Positions 11,446 through 23,182 of a stretch of DNA of 64,000 nucleotides are shown here, one piece after another. The stretch spans positions 8,506,308 to 8,570,307 of the forward strand of contig CAXIPT010000002.1 of assembly GCA_964030475.1 (NCBI GenBank), in the 5' to 3' direction. How positions within the stretch are numbered: the stretch's first letter is position 1; every line of letters starts with the position of its first letter. The notes beneath the pieces were generated by a model that searched no databases, was not told the DNA's origin, and worked only from the letters and a program-made list of their open reading frames with translations. This DNA comes from Tethya wilhelma (lineage: Eukaryota > Porifera > Demospongiae > Tethyida > Tethyidae). The position numbers and the translations under genes were made by a program.

Positions 11446-13818
11446 TCAGTTAGATGAGACTAGACTTTTCATGCCACTTACAATTGCATTACCAAAATCT
11501 TTCACTGCACTTTTAGCACTTGTAAGAAACCCCTTTTCTTGTCGCTCCTTCTTGATGGTGTCTACTTCAACTCTGATGCGTTTAACTTGCTCAAGCTTCT
11601 CCACCATCTCTTCCCATCCCTGGTCTTTCTTCTTTGTTATGTCAGTAATTCTCTGATCAATGTTGTCAACGTCTTGAAGGACAGCAAGCAACTTGGCTTG
11701 TTCCATTGTGGTTTGCAGGTAGTCCACACGATCACTCCAACCTTCCTGTGCTTGTTTCTTTTCAGCATTGATAAGCAGCTGGATGTAATCCACCTGAGTC
11801 AGAGGGTTGGGTTTTAAGGCAATCTCTTCTAGCTTCATCAGGCATGTGCGAGCCTCATCGACAGATTCATGGAGCTCAGCATGTGCATCTTCAAGCTTGC
11901 GTTTGTGACTATCCATCATATTCTCAAGAGCTGATTTTTCACTTGAGGCGCTCTCGTATTTTGTCTTGAGATCTCCCAGAGTTCTTTTCTCCTTTCTGTA
12001 TTTTGTTACAAATCTTTCACCAGTGTTCTTGTGGGTAGTCCAGTGGCAACGTTCAGCACACACAGTGCAGTAGCCATCAGTAATGGCACCACAGTACTTC
12101 TTATCGTCATTGTCAGAATATATACATGGCAAATGGCAATTGATATTGCAACGGAGGCAAGTTGTCACATATGTACCAGGTGGAAGCCTTTCTGTTTCAT
12201 AGTAAGGCACATCGATTTCATCTTCAAAATTTTTGTTAGCAGCAATGGCAGCTTCGTGCTTCTCCATGAGCATCCTCTCTTGGCGTAGCACCTCCATATC
12301 TGATAGGCAGTCTTGAATACGCCTCTGAAGACCACCAATAAGAGCCTGAAGCCTGTCTCGTTGCTTGAGCACATCCTTGGTCATAGTGAGACTCACACTC
12401 TGAGCCTTCTGGAATGCTGTAAAGAACCTCTTGAATGAGCTCACTCCCATCTTCCAAAACATCTCATCAAAGTTCTCTTCCATCTCTTCATCTTCTTCTG
12501 GATCTTCTACTTCTTCAGGTTCGGTGGCTTCGGCAAACAGGGCAGAGTTGTTGAACTTGAAGAAGCCAGAGTGGGGGATTTTTGCTTCCTCAATGGCTGT
12601 CATTACTGGCGGTTTTTGACCATCAGCAAAGGTGACCATCATGAAGATGTTCTTGGCCACGTCTTTGCCAAAGATAGACAGGATTGAGTCGAAGATGTAC
12701 TGCTGGGTAGGAGTGAGACGTGCAAGAGCTGATTGGGTCACGAATCCAATTCCATCAAGGTGACTGATTCCATTGCGGCCTCCAATCGAAAAGAATTCCT
12801 TCAGTTGCTTTGTAATTTCTTCATCTCTCTTCAACCCTTTAGTATCTCCAAACCCTGGGGTGTCAATGATGGTGATGTTGTAAGGAACTTTTGATCCTTC
12901 CATGTGGTGGATGGTGTAGGCAGTGATAGCACTCGTTTGGCTGTGTGCTTGACTTTTTGCTTCATCGGTGATGAGCTTGAATCGGAAGTCATCCTTCCAT
13001 TGCACTCCCAGGATGTAGTTGATCATGCCATTGATCAGAGTGCTCTTTCCAGCTCCAGTAGCTCCCAGCACCATCAGAACTTTCTCTTGGTAGCCAGGCA
13101 TTGGTTCACTGATTGAGACTTTTCGAAGCATTGTACCGGGTAGTGTATGTTCATTACCAACTAGTTTATAAACTTGTGGCGTCGCTGCTCCAGGAAGTTG
13201 CTCAGAAACAGCCTTAAGAATGACAGCCAGTCTTTCTTTTGGCTTGTGTTTCTGCATACACATGCAATAATATCAGTATACAATTAAGCCATAATTGATA
13301 GCAAATCACCTGCAAATAAATTCTATAATATTATATTACGTCATGTAAATCAAAATCCTAAAGATGGTACTTCACATGATGTAATACAAGGCATAACAAA
13401 ATAATTATTAAACATCTTAATTGCTTCAGTTGCCTTGCCATGATTATATTGATGGCTGTTGAGACTTGGCTGTTGTTATTACTTAAATTGAATAAGCCAT
13501 TATTAATATGTAAGCTAGACAAAGATAATACCTTTACTAGCTCTTTTGAGCTGCCGCTGTTTGCAGGAGATCTAGAGCTTGAGCAAGCTCGAGTTGAACC
13601 TATTAAAAAAATTAATACTTGAATAATAAAAGTTGCTCTGCAATACACACTAATTATTACTCTCAAACATTTACAAGGCATCTCTGGAAAGCTGAATAAG
13701 GCAAACCAGTGCCAGCTAGAGTACATGCCCAATTGCACTTGAATAATTATAGAGCCATAATGATGCTAGCAAAAAAAAAAAAAAAAAAAATACAACGTAT
13801 ACCTTTTGGCTTTTCCAT
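11446..13818 (-). CDS. P-loop GTPase (AIG1/GIMAP-like G domain) with Cys/His-rich region and coiled coils
   Basis: Three exons: 13818-13803 (ATGGAAAAGCCAAAAG), 13599-13532 and 13251-11446. They join in frame to about 629 residues. The G domain shows GATGAGKST (residues about 91-99, G1), DTPGFGDTKG (about 158, G3) and VTFADG (a plausible G4). An acidic linker (EEVEDPEEDEEMEE) follows. A Cys/His cluster (TCLRCNINCHLPC ... YCTVCAERCHW) could bind zinc. The C-terminal half is strongly helical and coiled-coil-like (LGDLKTKYESASSEKSALEN..., KKKDQGWEEMVEKLEQVKRI). AIG1/GIMAP-type GTPases act in immune cells and on membranes in animals and plants; this domain mix is known to me mainly from large invertebrate and fish families, and its role here is not known. 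The two small upstream exons are inferred from splice sites and frame; a start within the large exon is the alternative. Confidence 0.8.
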
Positions 13819-13829
13819 AGTGAAATTAT

Positions 13830-14895
13830 TCCTGTCTACAATAATAATTGCAATTCAGTGGTATAATCTGGTCTAACATTTGCTGTTTCTTCAATCTGTC
13901 TCAGAGACAATAAGAAATGTGTAGGGAACAAAAAGCAAGCTACTTATATAGTGTGTTTGCAATGAGGTGACATCCCCAGTATTGTCCCAGTTGTATACTG
14001 ATGCATTTTCAAGATACAATGGTAAATACCTAATAAGGAAAAATAATTATAGTTGTGGATCCAAAAAGGTGCTATCCCAGGTAAAGTCCCATGATGAAGT
14101 TTTAGATAGCATCTGATGCATACATGTGATTGGGTAGTTCTATAAATAGAGACATGCATGACAATATAATTAACTAATAGTATCTGAGTAAGGCCATGCC
14201 ATCCCAGGTAGTGTCCCATGCTATACTTGTATGTAGCAGCTTTATTCCCAGGCTCTCCCTTTTGACCTATCACACACCTGCATGACCTTCCTTTCTATGA
14301 GTGAAAGGTTATGAAAACTTTGCAAAAGAAGAGCCTAGTAAGTGAAAGGTCAAAGGGGAGAGCCTGAGGATGAGGCTAAGTATGAATGATTTTTGTTTTT
14401 TCCTGCTTGTCACAAAAAGTTAAACTTGAGGTTATAAAATTAAAGGAATTCAGCGTAGATATCTTTGCCTATCCTATAGAGTACAGCCCTTTCACTTTTA
14501 TATTCTCATGCATTCTAAAAGTAATGTTTCTAGAACAACTTATCTTTTGAATGTTAAAAGATTTTTTTTCTGTTTGCAGTTATTCATTAAAATTAATATG
14601 GTATGGCGATTAGCTAAGGTGAATATACAGCATGCATGTTTTCCCACACTGACTTATGGGGTTGAGTCTGGGAACAACTGCTACATGCTGACCATTATAC
14701 TTGTGCACCCATTGTTTATACACGCACTGTTACAGTACTTGTATAAAAATGACTGCGATATACACACTGAGTACTATTAGTTGCTATATATAAAGTTTAA
14801 GTTTCTCAATCAATAACTCAATTCATATTCTATAGACAAAGGATAATTATTACACTAAAGTACATGTAGCATCAATCAATTATTGCAAGTTACAA
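13830..14895. other. Spacer with three loosely repeated 'ATCCCAGGTA.TGTCCCA' segments
   Basis: Near 13970-13990, 14070-14092 and 14198-14222 the sequence reads variants of (c)atcccaggtagtgtcccatg, about 110-125 bases apart. Open frames on either strand look non-coding. A poly-A run lies at 13770-13789. Confidence 0.35.
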
Positions 14896-14903
14896 TTAAA
14901 GGT

Positions 14904-15007
14904 TCAGACTTTGTTGAATGCTGCTACATCAACAGATTGAACAAGATCTTCAAATTTTGTGATGGCTTCTTCTAGAAAGTCAATACCAATCTACACATGA
15001 GAATAAT

Positions 15008-15057
<50 letters not shown>

Positions 15058-18044
15058 TTGAGTGACTGTGTGTGTGATTGTAGTACCCCTCAACATCTCA
15101 ACATAAAGTTCCCGTTTATTTATGTAAAACAGAAAGACGGCGTGCAAACGTACATCAAAAAACGTTAAAACGACAGTTTAAATTATTTATTCATAGCTAT
15201 TTTCATTCCTACTGTGATAATGAGATTAGACACGTGAATGGGAACTTTATATTGAGGGGTACTGTATGAAACCTGCATGACTGTTTAAAAGGGGCCTGGG
15301 AAACTATTGTCATAAAGCTAGAATCTTGTTCCCAGGTTGTCTATGGAGCTATTTTCAACCAATGAACACAAACTTTCAAAATCTTGAAAGCATGGGCTGC
15401 AAAGAGATGTGTGGTTGTAGGATATGTGGTGTTTGTGTTATGCTGCTATAAATCATGTACAGCAGTCAAGCTGCTACAGACAGCAATGAATATCATTACT
15501 TGGTTTCATAACCACAGCACTCACCATAATTATGGCTTCTGTACTACCACTTACAGGAAATTGCATTCCCAGGGACTTTCCAAGCTCCTTTCACATTTGG
15601 CCACACTATGTCCACTTGATAAGTCTAACTATAATTATTGGCTCTCTCTTTCCTTTTTTGAACCCACTACAGGCTTCATGCATTGTACAACTTGTAGGAT
15701 TCTTAGCTGAAATGCATTAATACCTTGTCATCTTCAACCACACAGCTGATCTGCAACTTCTTAATCCCATAGGCCAACGGAACAAGTTTAGCTACAGAAT
15801 ATGATACAATTGTATGTTATAACATGTACTAAATAGGTAGAGTCTGTGCATGCATACATGGTTCTGACATATGGTTCATTGCTCAAGGGGTGGAGACTTT
15901 CATATGCTCTGTACTTGCAGCTATGACCGTGGTCAAGAGGACGGTCAACAGTAAAAGCGAAATTTTAGTACTGGTCAACGGTCAAAATAAATTTCAGAAT
16001 GGTCAAATTGGTAAATGTTGTCCAAATGACATCATACCACAGCTATGGTCAACAGTCAAGCTCAAAATTTAGCACAGGCCAAAGTCCAAACTGAAATTTA
16101 GAATGGTCAAGATCTTGACTGCGGTCATAGCCACAAGTACTGTAACAGAGCATAGATGCCATCCTTGATTGCTATCTCACTCACAGGCTCCCCATTTGAG
16201 ACCATCCTCTTCAATTCCACGCACCATCTTCTCAATTTCATTCATATCTGAACAAACAATTATTTAATTTTAACAAAATGCATGATACACAATAGTATCT
16301 ACGTTACTGTATGGACTCTGGGAAAGACAAGAGTGTGCTCATATGCTGAGCTGGCAAGTCCTGGGTTCAACTTCACTCACTAGACCATAATACTTTAGAT
16401 TGGGATTTGATCACCTGCCAAACTCTGTGCAAAGTCAGCAAATTCAAAGGTTCACTTGTGTCGCTTAAAGACTGGGATGATAGATCACACAACAAGGACA
16501 TAGATGTTGTTTGTACAATCCTCCATTGTGAGCACAGCACACTTATACTCAAGCTATAGGCTGTCATACATAAATTTGACATGCAAGGACATACTGTATT
16601 CTACACGCATAGATTCGTTGTGGCACATGTTCGTACCATATAGTCACAATCGAACAATCATAGATGTGGTCATGAGGTCATGGCTAAAATAGGTGACCAC
16701 AAATTGTGATCGATCTGTTTCATCTCAGTAATATTCGAATAATTATAGCTAAACCAACAATTGATGGATGAACACCTAAAGCTTTGCAAGGAGCACGCAA
16801 ATTAATGCACACCTATACCTTATCTCTACGTGAAATCTCAATGGGGTTATGCTTGGGCTTACATTGTAAGCAGCTAAGAAGTATTGAATTCTAATTAGTG
16901 CCCACCTGTTTCATCATCCCAAGGTTTCACATCCAAGATGATGTTGGACTTGGCCACCAAAGCAGGCTCTGTGGAGAGAGAGAGAAACATCAACAAGAGT
17001 AGATACATATGTAGACCATCTATGAGGCCATAGTATTCTACATACATATCAGGCTATGGCAGTACATGCCAGTACATGCCAGTTACTATGGTAGCTACAG
17101 TTATTGAAATACATTGATCATTATGACATTGGCTGACTCAGTGAGTGCTGCTAAGTTAGTTCCAGCAATAGCGTGCGTGGCGAACCTTGCACGCTACAAG
17201 CACAAGCATCTGTAGTTCACCCAAATCCATGCTCAGACAAACAAAATTCACTCACTTTTCTTCTTCTTTTCAGCATACTCTTCAAGCCTCTTCTGTTTCA
17301 GCTTTTCAGCTTCCTAATAACATACAATTGATGCACACATAACCAATAATAACCACACACAAGTTGAAAAATTCTAATACAATTCAATATCGGGAAATAG
17401 CTAGCTATATGTCATTGACATATCACTATAAAGCACTGATTTTACTGACAATCACACATTCTTCAGGCTTAATGGTTGCTGAGATAGGAACTGACCAATG
17501 CCAACTCTAGCCACAGTGTACATGGACTAATATAGAGTCTGTCAAGTCCACACAGTCTAAAATTGGGTTAGTAATCGGGATTCGAAGAGTTGCTTGGGAC
17601 GGGACGTACAAAAGTCCAGGACCTCTTATTACTATCACAACTTTTACCTTATTGTGAATTTACCTCAAATTTTCGGTAAAGGTCTCCAAGCCCATAAACA
17701 TAATTTTAGGCACGTTTGAGCATGCAGGCAAAGTAATCTTCTCAAAGCTCAGGTGTAAGTATTTAGTTTCCGCTGAATGTTTACAAGATGTACGGCCAAG
17801 TGTTCCACTTACATCATCATCATCGTCGTCACCAAAGAGATCAAAGTCATCGTCATCTTCATCTTCATCTTCTTTTTCATCTCCTCCAGTGGCAGCAGGT
17901 GTCTCTTGAGGTCCATACTGGTCCAGGGGCTTCTGTACTCCAGGCCATCTACATGGATGGGCGAGTTTAGAATTATTGTGCACCATCAGTGCCTTCATTA
18001 AGCCTCAGCACGTGCGTAGCACGTGCAGAGGGTTATGGTAGTCG

Positions 18045-18078
<34 letters not shown>

Positions 18079-18937
18079 GTCTGTTACTAAGTTATCTGAA
18101 GAACGGCAGCTGTAGAGTCCAAATAGAAGGTACTTACGTTCATGAATCAAAATTATCTTGAAATTTGTCGTGTAGGATCTTGCAGAACGCTGTAGTTTCT
18201 GAGATCTTAGGCTTTTGTGTATCTCTGAGCGCTTAGGCTTCGAAACCGCACCCATCGATCACGCCCCATGTGATGTGCGTTATCTAGAAATACAGTTGAG
18301 CTTGGATATAGAGAGCCATGCCAGTTCACTATAAAATCAGATAGCTGCTTGGTCAGGTAACTCAAATGAGATAACACTTTGTAGAACTGTGAATGTATTA
18401 TATAGTACTGTTCTTACTGTTGCTTAGTCAGAGACTGCATGAGCAGATGAGCATGAGGACTGAACCATGCTGTGTCATAATATGATCTAGTACTGAGGTT
18501 AGATGTGTGTTGTTTGTATCAGTGAACTTCACTACATGCCTGACTGGCTACTAAGCTGAGGAGCCTGGGGCCTATAGGCTAACTTGGGCCTACTATGATT
18601 GGTAGATTAGTCACAGTTTTGTTGATACACCGGCTTGGGCCATACATGTAGGTATAATACACTCTTTTACACAGTGTATGCATAAGTGTGCTAGCTAGGG
18701 TGCTGAGGCTTGTGCACCACACAGTGGTGCTTTCATTTAGTAAAGTTGACATGATAGTCTTGAAACGTGTATACACAGCTTTATTTTCTGTGAAATAACC
18801 TCAAAATGATAGAAAGGGCATATAGTATACCATAGCTGTACTAGGTAGTAAATACAATCAAGACTGACTATAACCATTAAATTTGTATAAGGGATTTCTC
18901 TCTCTCTCTCTCTTCTCTCTTTCCACAATTGTGAATT

Positions 18938-19000
<63 letters not shown>

Positions 19001-22000
19001 TGTATCTATAAACTCGCCTATACAATGAAAGCACCGATGGTGCACAAGCCTCGGCACACTCATTGACAACTAGCTAGTGCACTTGTATGCATATTATGCT
19101 GTGTAAAAGAGTGTATCATAGCTACATGTATAAGTACTATGAGTCAATGTAGTAGAAAATAATCACCTACACAGTGACACTGTCCATACAGCCACCACCA
19201 CATCACTGTGATGAAGCAGCAGGCCAACTAGCATGCATAAATAAACATGCATGTGTACAAAAGACCATTAGTACTGAGACTTATACAACAAGTCCCAGCT
19301 CAGTATGCCTGATCTGTGTCAGCGGCCTATATCCGATCATGATCCGCAGCAGTGGTCTCAGCTAGCCAGTAGTACAATGATCTCAGTAAGGAAAACTCAG
19401 TTTAGAAAATCCATTGAACCAGTGGTAAAACTTTGAACAGTAATGCTTAGTTATACTGCTCGAAAGCAGATATTCAGCTAGCCTGAACCATACTGAGACA
19501 GGCCATACTGCATGATGCTGCATCATGGCAGTATGCAGTCAAGAGACAAGTTGCAGCATATAAAAACAATCAATTGAGTTACTTACTTGTGCAAGCAGCT
19601 AAGCCAACTGAACCAAGCACATCACATCCAGCTAGAGCCAGAGCTTTGAACTGAACTGAGCATATCTGGTCCAACTGTAGTTCTAGATAACGCACACTAC
19701 ATGGGGCATGATCGTGGGTGTGGTTTCGAAGCTAAGCGTTCTGGGAAGCACAAAAGCCTCAAATCTCAGAAACTACAGCGTTTTGCATTTGTCTAACAGT
19801 CCAGTTTAAGTTACCTGTCTGTTATAGTTTGCTCCACTGCTTAGCCTACTGATTAGTAGGAATTTGAACCAATACACTGATAATAAGCTACCACACTATT
19901 GTACAGATCGTTGCATTTACGACACTTAGCAGGATCCTAAGGATCAGAATAAAAATGAAGTAGTCATGTGCCGAAATTGAGACATTCCTTGTTCCGATAC
20001 TTTTTACCGCACTGCCCATTCCTACACTACTTATTTTTTTGAAATTTTTACTACTTGTAGAAAGAATAATTATAGCTAAACCAACAATTGATGGATGAAC
20101 ACCTAAAGCATTGCAAGGAACACCCTAATTATTGCACACCCATGCCTTATCTCTACGTGAAATCTCAATGGGGTTATGCTTGGGCTTACATTGCATTGTG
20201 AGCAGCTAAGAAGTATTGAATTCTAATTAGTGCCCACCTGTTTCATCATCCCAAGGTTTCACATCCAAGATGATGTTGGACTTGGCCACCAGAGCAGGCT
20301 CTGTGGATAGAGAGAGAAACATCAAAAAGAGTAGATTTGTAGACCGTCCATACATGCATATCATGCAGGCTATGGCAGTACATGCCATTACGTTACTACA
20401 GTTGCTACAGTTATTGATCATTATGACATTGGCTGACTCAGTGAGTGCTGCCTAGATCCAGCTTTAGCAAGACAAACCTTGCATGCTACAAGCACCTGTA
20501 GTTCACCCAATTTAAATCCATGCTCAGACAAACAAAATTCACCCACTTTTCTTCTTCTTTTCAGCATACTCTTCTACCCTCTTCTGTTTCAGCTTTTCAG
20601 CCTCCTAATAACATACAATTGATGCACACATATCATATTATAAGCAAAGTTTTGTCTGTCCGTGTGTCCGTCCGTCCGTCCGTGTGTTACGGAGGGTCAC
20701 CGGAAGTAATGCGACCTCGAACTAAAAGCTGCTTTTTCTCTGGACTGTGGAGAACACAAGTTATGAAAAGTGTGGCTAGACAGCTAGCTTAGATAGTGCT
20801 AGCCTAGGATAGAATCACAGGCGCTACAAGTATGGCTGACTGTTTTTGAGATCACTGACAAGGCTTACTAGTGGCATCCGTATCTGACAAAGAAGCGTGG
20901 TAGAGCAGCCAATCTTTCACAAAAGAAGAGTAGCAAGGGAAGTGCTTTTGCTTCTAGGAGTCTGCTTCTCTGTCACTGTACACAAAGCACAGCTAGCCAG
21001 ATAACGAGTTTCTTTGCCAGCTGATTACAAAAATGGCGGAAGTCGGAAAAGGGTCGTCTGTGACGTCACGTAGCTAGGTAAAATTATGCGCATATGCTGA
21101 GCTGGCCAAATTGCAATGAGGAGCAATGCAGCATGGTTACCTTTTATGCAGATGCCTACGCTTGCATGCATCTAGCAGTAAAGATTAGTATATTTTATAC
21201 ACATGCAAGGAGCGCGGCGAGCGAAGCGAGCCACACTCCTTGTATGATATAAATCACACACAAGTTAAAAAATTCTAATACAATTCAATATCATGAAATA
21301 GCTAGCTATAATTATGTCATTGACATATCACTATAAAGCACTTTTTTTTTGACAATCACACATTCTTCTGGCTTTATGGTTGCTGAGATAGGAACTGACC
21401 ATAGCCAACTCTAGCCACAGTGTACATGTACTATTATAGAGTCTGTCACATCCACACAGTCTAAAATTGGGTTAGTAATTGGGACTCGAAGAGTTGCTTG
21501 GGTCAAAGGTTAGTTTACAACGTACAAAAATCCAGGACCTCTTACATTACCTTATTGTGAATTTACCTCAAAATTTCAGTAAAGGTCTCCAAGCCCATAA
21601 ACATAATTTTATGCACGTTTGAGCATGCAGGCAAACAAAACTAAAGAAAATTCTCAAAGCTCAAGTGTAAGTATTTAGTTTGCACTGAATGTTTACAAGA
21701 TGTACGGCCCAGTGTTCCACTTACATCATCATCATCGTCGTCACCAAAGAGATCAAAGTCATCGTCATCTTCATCTTCTTCTTTTTCATCTCCTCCAGTG
21801 GCAGCAGGTGTCTCTTGAGGTCCATACTGTTCCAGGGGCTTCTGTACTCCAGGCCATCTACATGGATGGGCGAGTTTAGAATAATTAATATGCACCATCG
21901 GTGCCTTCATTTAGTGAAGCTGACATGATAGTGTCGAAATGTATATACACAGCTTTATATTCTGCAAAATAACCTCAAAATGATAGTTAAAGGGCATATA

Positions 22001-22107
22001 GTATACCATAGCTGTACTAGGTAGCAAATACAATCAAGACTGACTTTAACCATTAAATTCATATAAGGGATTTCTCTCTCTCTCTCTCTCTCTCTCTCCA
22101 ATTGAAA

Positions 22108-22171
<64 letters not shown>

Positions 22172-22738
22172 TGTGTCTGTAAACTCGCCTATACAACTAT
22201 GACAGTAAATAGTTGGTAAGTGAATACATCCTATCTGATTAGTGAAAGACTATTAAGATACACTCGCACAGCATACATCAACAGTCATGGATGAGTACAC
22301 AATTAATATACTTACACTAGTCGTTCATCGGAGGAGTAAGAAGCAATCTGGTTGTACCAACGAAGGACATTGACGTACTTGCTTGGTGGTGATCCACTGA
22401 GCGCCTCAAAGATGGCAACGTCAGCTTGCGAAGGTACATAGCTACAATAATAAATAACACCACACAACAGCTTGTACTTGATTCCAAATCAAGCATGTAT
22501 AGTGCAAATACGGGCTGATAGCCTACAATGTAAAGTCTTGAAGAAAATAAAAGAATCAGTACGTATCAGCATTCATAGCTATATGGTGTTATTTGATTTT
22601 CTAGCTGTATGAACTTCAAAAGTAAAACTATCATCATATCTAGGCTTACAGCACATACCCATCGATGTAGCTCTTATCAGCGAGATAGGAGTTCAAAGCC
22701 TGTAGAGCTACGTCGGTTTTTAGATCACCAAACCCCAT
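14904..22738 (-). CDS. EEF1B2: Translation elongation factor 1B beta (guanine nucleotide exchange factor of EF-1A)
   Basis: Eight coding exons: 22738-22659, 22441-22316, exon 3 (21857-21725 or 17948-17813), exon 4 (20604-20547 or 17313-17256), exon 5 (20300-20238 or 16968-16906), 16247-16185, 15791-15724 and 14990-14904. Using either set of exons 3-5 the frame is kept, giving 225-226 residues, the normal length for eEF1B-beta. The N-terminal GST-C-like part reads [19 protein letters not shown] and [13 protein letters not shown]. An acidic linker follows ([15 protein letters not shown]), then a lysine-rich helix and the catalytic exchange domain ([46 protein letters not shown] at the end). It recycles EF-1A-GDP to GTP in the cytoplasm. 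Exons 3-5 are present twice; joining both sets in series breaks the frame. The promoter has an E-box and an NRF-1-like palindrome just upstream of the ATG. Confidence 0.93.
15009..15057. repeat. (TG)n microsatellite
   Basis: A long TG run in the last intron of the elongation factor gene. Confidence 0.9.
16906..17948 (-). other. EEF1B2: EEF1B exon block A (exons 3-5, 3'-proximal copy)
   Basis: Contains exon 5A (16968-16906), exon 4A (17313-17256) and exon 3A (17948-17813), all with intact GT-AG sites and open frames. Exon 3A encodes [18 protein letters not shown] and a linker one residue longer than in block B. Flanking intron sequence is also nearly identical to block B from about 16740 onward, so the block arose by segmental duplication. 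Confidence 0.85.
18000..19795. repeat. Large imperfect inverted repeat in an EEF1B intron
   Basis: The right arm is the diverged reverse complement of the left arm. 18178-18300 pairs with about 19670-19792 (including the segment agataacgcacactacatgg and its complement). 18650-18733 pairs with 19024-19130 (gtgcacaagcctc, tgtgtaaaagagtgtat). The centre holds the (CT)n/(AG)n tract. Block B lacks the left arm: its sequence runs straight from 'gtgccttcatttag' on, so the left arm (17998-18725) looks like an insertion. Confidence 0.6.
18897..18996. repeat. (CT)n-spacer-(AG)n self-complementary microsatellite
   Basis: A CT tract, about 25 bases of spacer, then a long AG tract. The two tracts can pair to form a hairpin. 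A duplicate is at 22072-22168. Confidence 0.9.
19797..20060. mobile_element. Truncated copy of the GTAGGAATGGGC MITE family (right half)
   Basis: It matches the inner and right part of the MITE seen complete at 49036-49434: 'cagtttaagt..cctgtct' through gaagtagtcatgtgccgaaa to the terminal arm ccgcactgcccattcctac and aaatttttactacttgt. The left arm is missing. It sits exactly at the junction where duplicated block B begins. Confidence 0.7.
20238..21857 (-). other. EEF1B2: EEF1B exon block B (exons 3-5, 5'-proximal copy)
   Basis: Contains exon 5B (20300-20238), exon 4B (20604-20547) and exon 3B (21857-21725). All are open and have the same phases as block A. Differences are few: QKPLEQYG for QKPLDQYG, one acidic residue fewer in the linker, and KRVEEYA for KRLEEYA. 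A 0.6-kb insertion (about 20637-21250) lies in its second intron. Confidence 0.85.
20637..21250. mobile_element. Insertion of about 0.6 kb with a (GTCC)n tract, absent from block A
   Basis: Block A reads 'cacacataaccaataataaccacacac' where block B has about 615 extra bases. The ends carry short, imperfectly inverted 'atatcata' motifs. The interior has a TCCG/GTCC run (20662-20684) and a GC-rich end 'gagcgcggcgagcgaagcgag'. No coding sequence. Probably a non-autonomous transposon. Confidence 0.5.
22072..22168. repeat. (CT)n-spacer-(AG)n microsatellite, duplicate of 18897-18996
   Basis: Same arrangement and same flanking sequence as the tract in the inverted repeat, showing that the EEF1B duplication extended beyond the exons. 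Confidence 0.9.
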
Positions 22739-22760
22739 GACTTCTTGTTTGTTGCTCCTG

Positions 22761-22787
22761 CACGTGGTTTCTTTGTCGCGCATGCGC
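22761..22787 (-). promoter_or_regulatory. E-box and NRF-1-like palindrome of EEF1B
   Basis: CACGTG at 22761-22766 and GCGCATGCGC at 22778-22787, 23-50 bases upstream of the ATG at 22738. No TATA box is seen. Confidence 0.6.
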
Positions 22788-23182
22788 AAACCGAAACCAA
22801 GATTCATAACCTGAACGTCTGTCCGTGCGCAGTTGCTGGGTTAGTAAATTATTGTCACAACCAAGCCGACGGTCACTTTATATGAAACTGGTGCACATAT
22901 AATGACAATACTTAGACTAAACTTCCTTTCAATGGCAATGCTCCCGAGCGATTGATCGCATGTACAATAATCAATTAATGCTAATTTTATCGGCCAAGAT
23001 GGCATTGCGCGTTGCATTCTGTAGAATTTTAATCAATGCATTGGTGTAAAGTTCATAAATTAACAAAAAATTTGAAGGTGACAATCGAAAGGTCAAAATA
23101 ATGTGTGACTTAGTGTGTCCTACCTCAGTTCTAGAAGTATTAAAGACAAGTCACTAGCTATAAGCTTTTAATATATATTACT

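Noticed and set aside
12031..12619. Plus-strand frames within the GTPase gene
   Set aside because: Shadows of the minus-strand coding exon.
15384..15720. Plus-strand frames of 62-108 codons in the EF-1B intron
   Set aside because: Low-information sequence overlapping an intron of a confident gene on the other strand; no family match.
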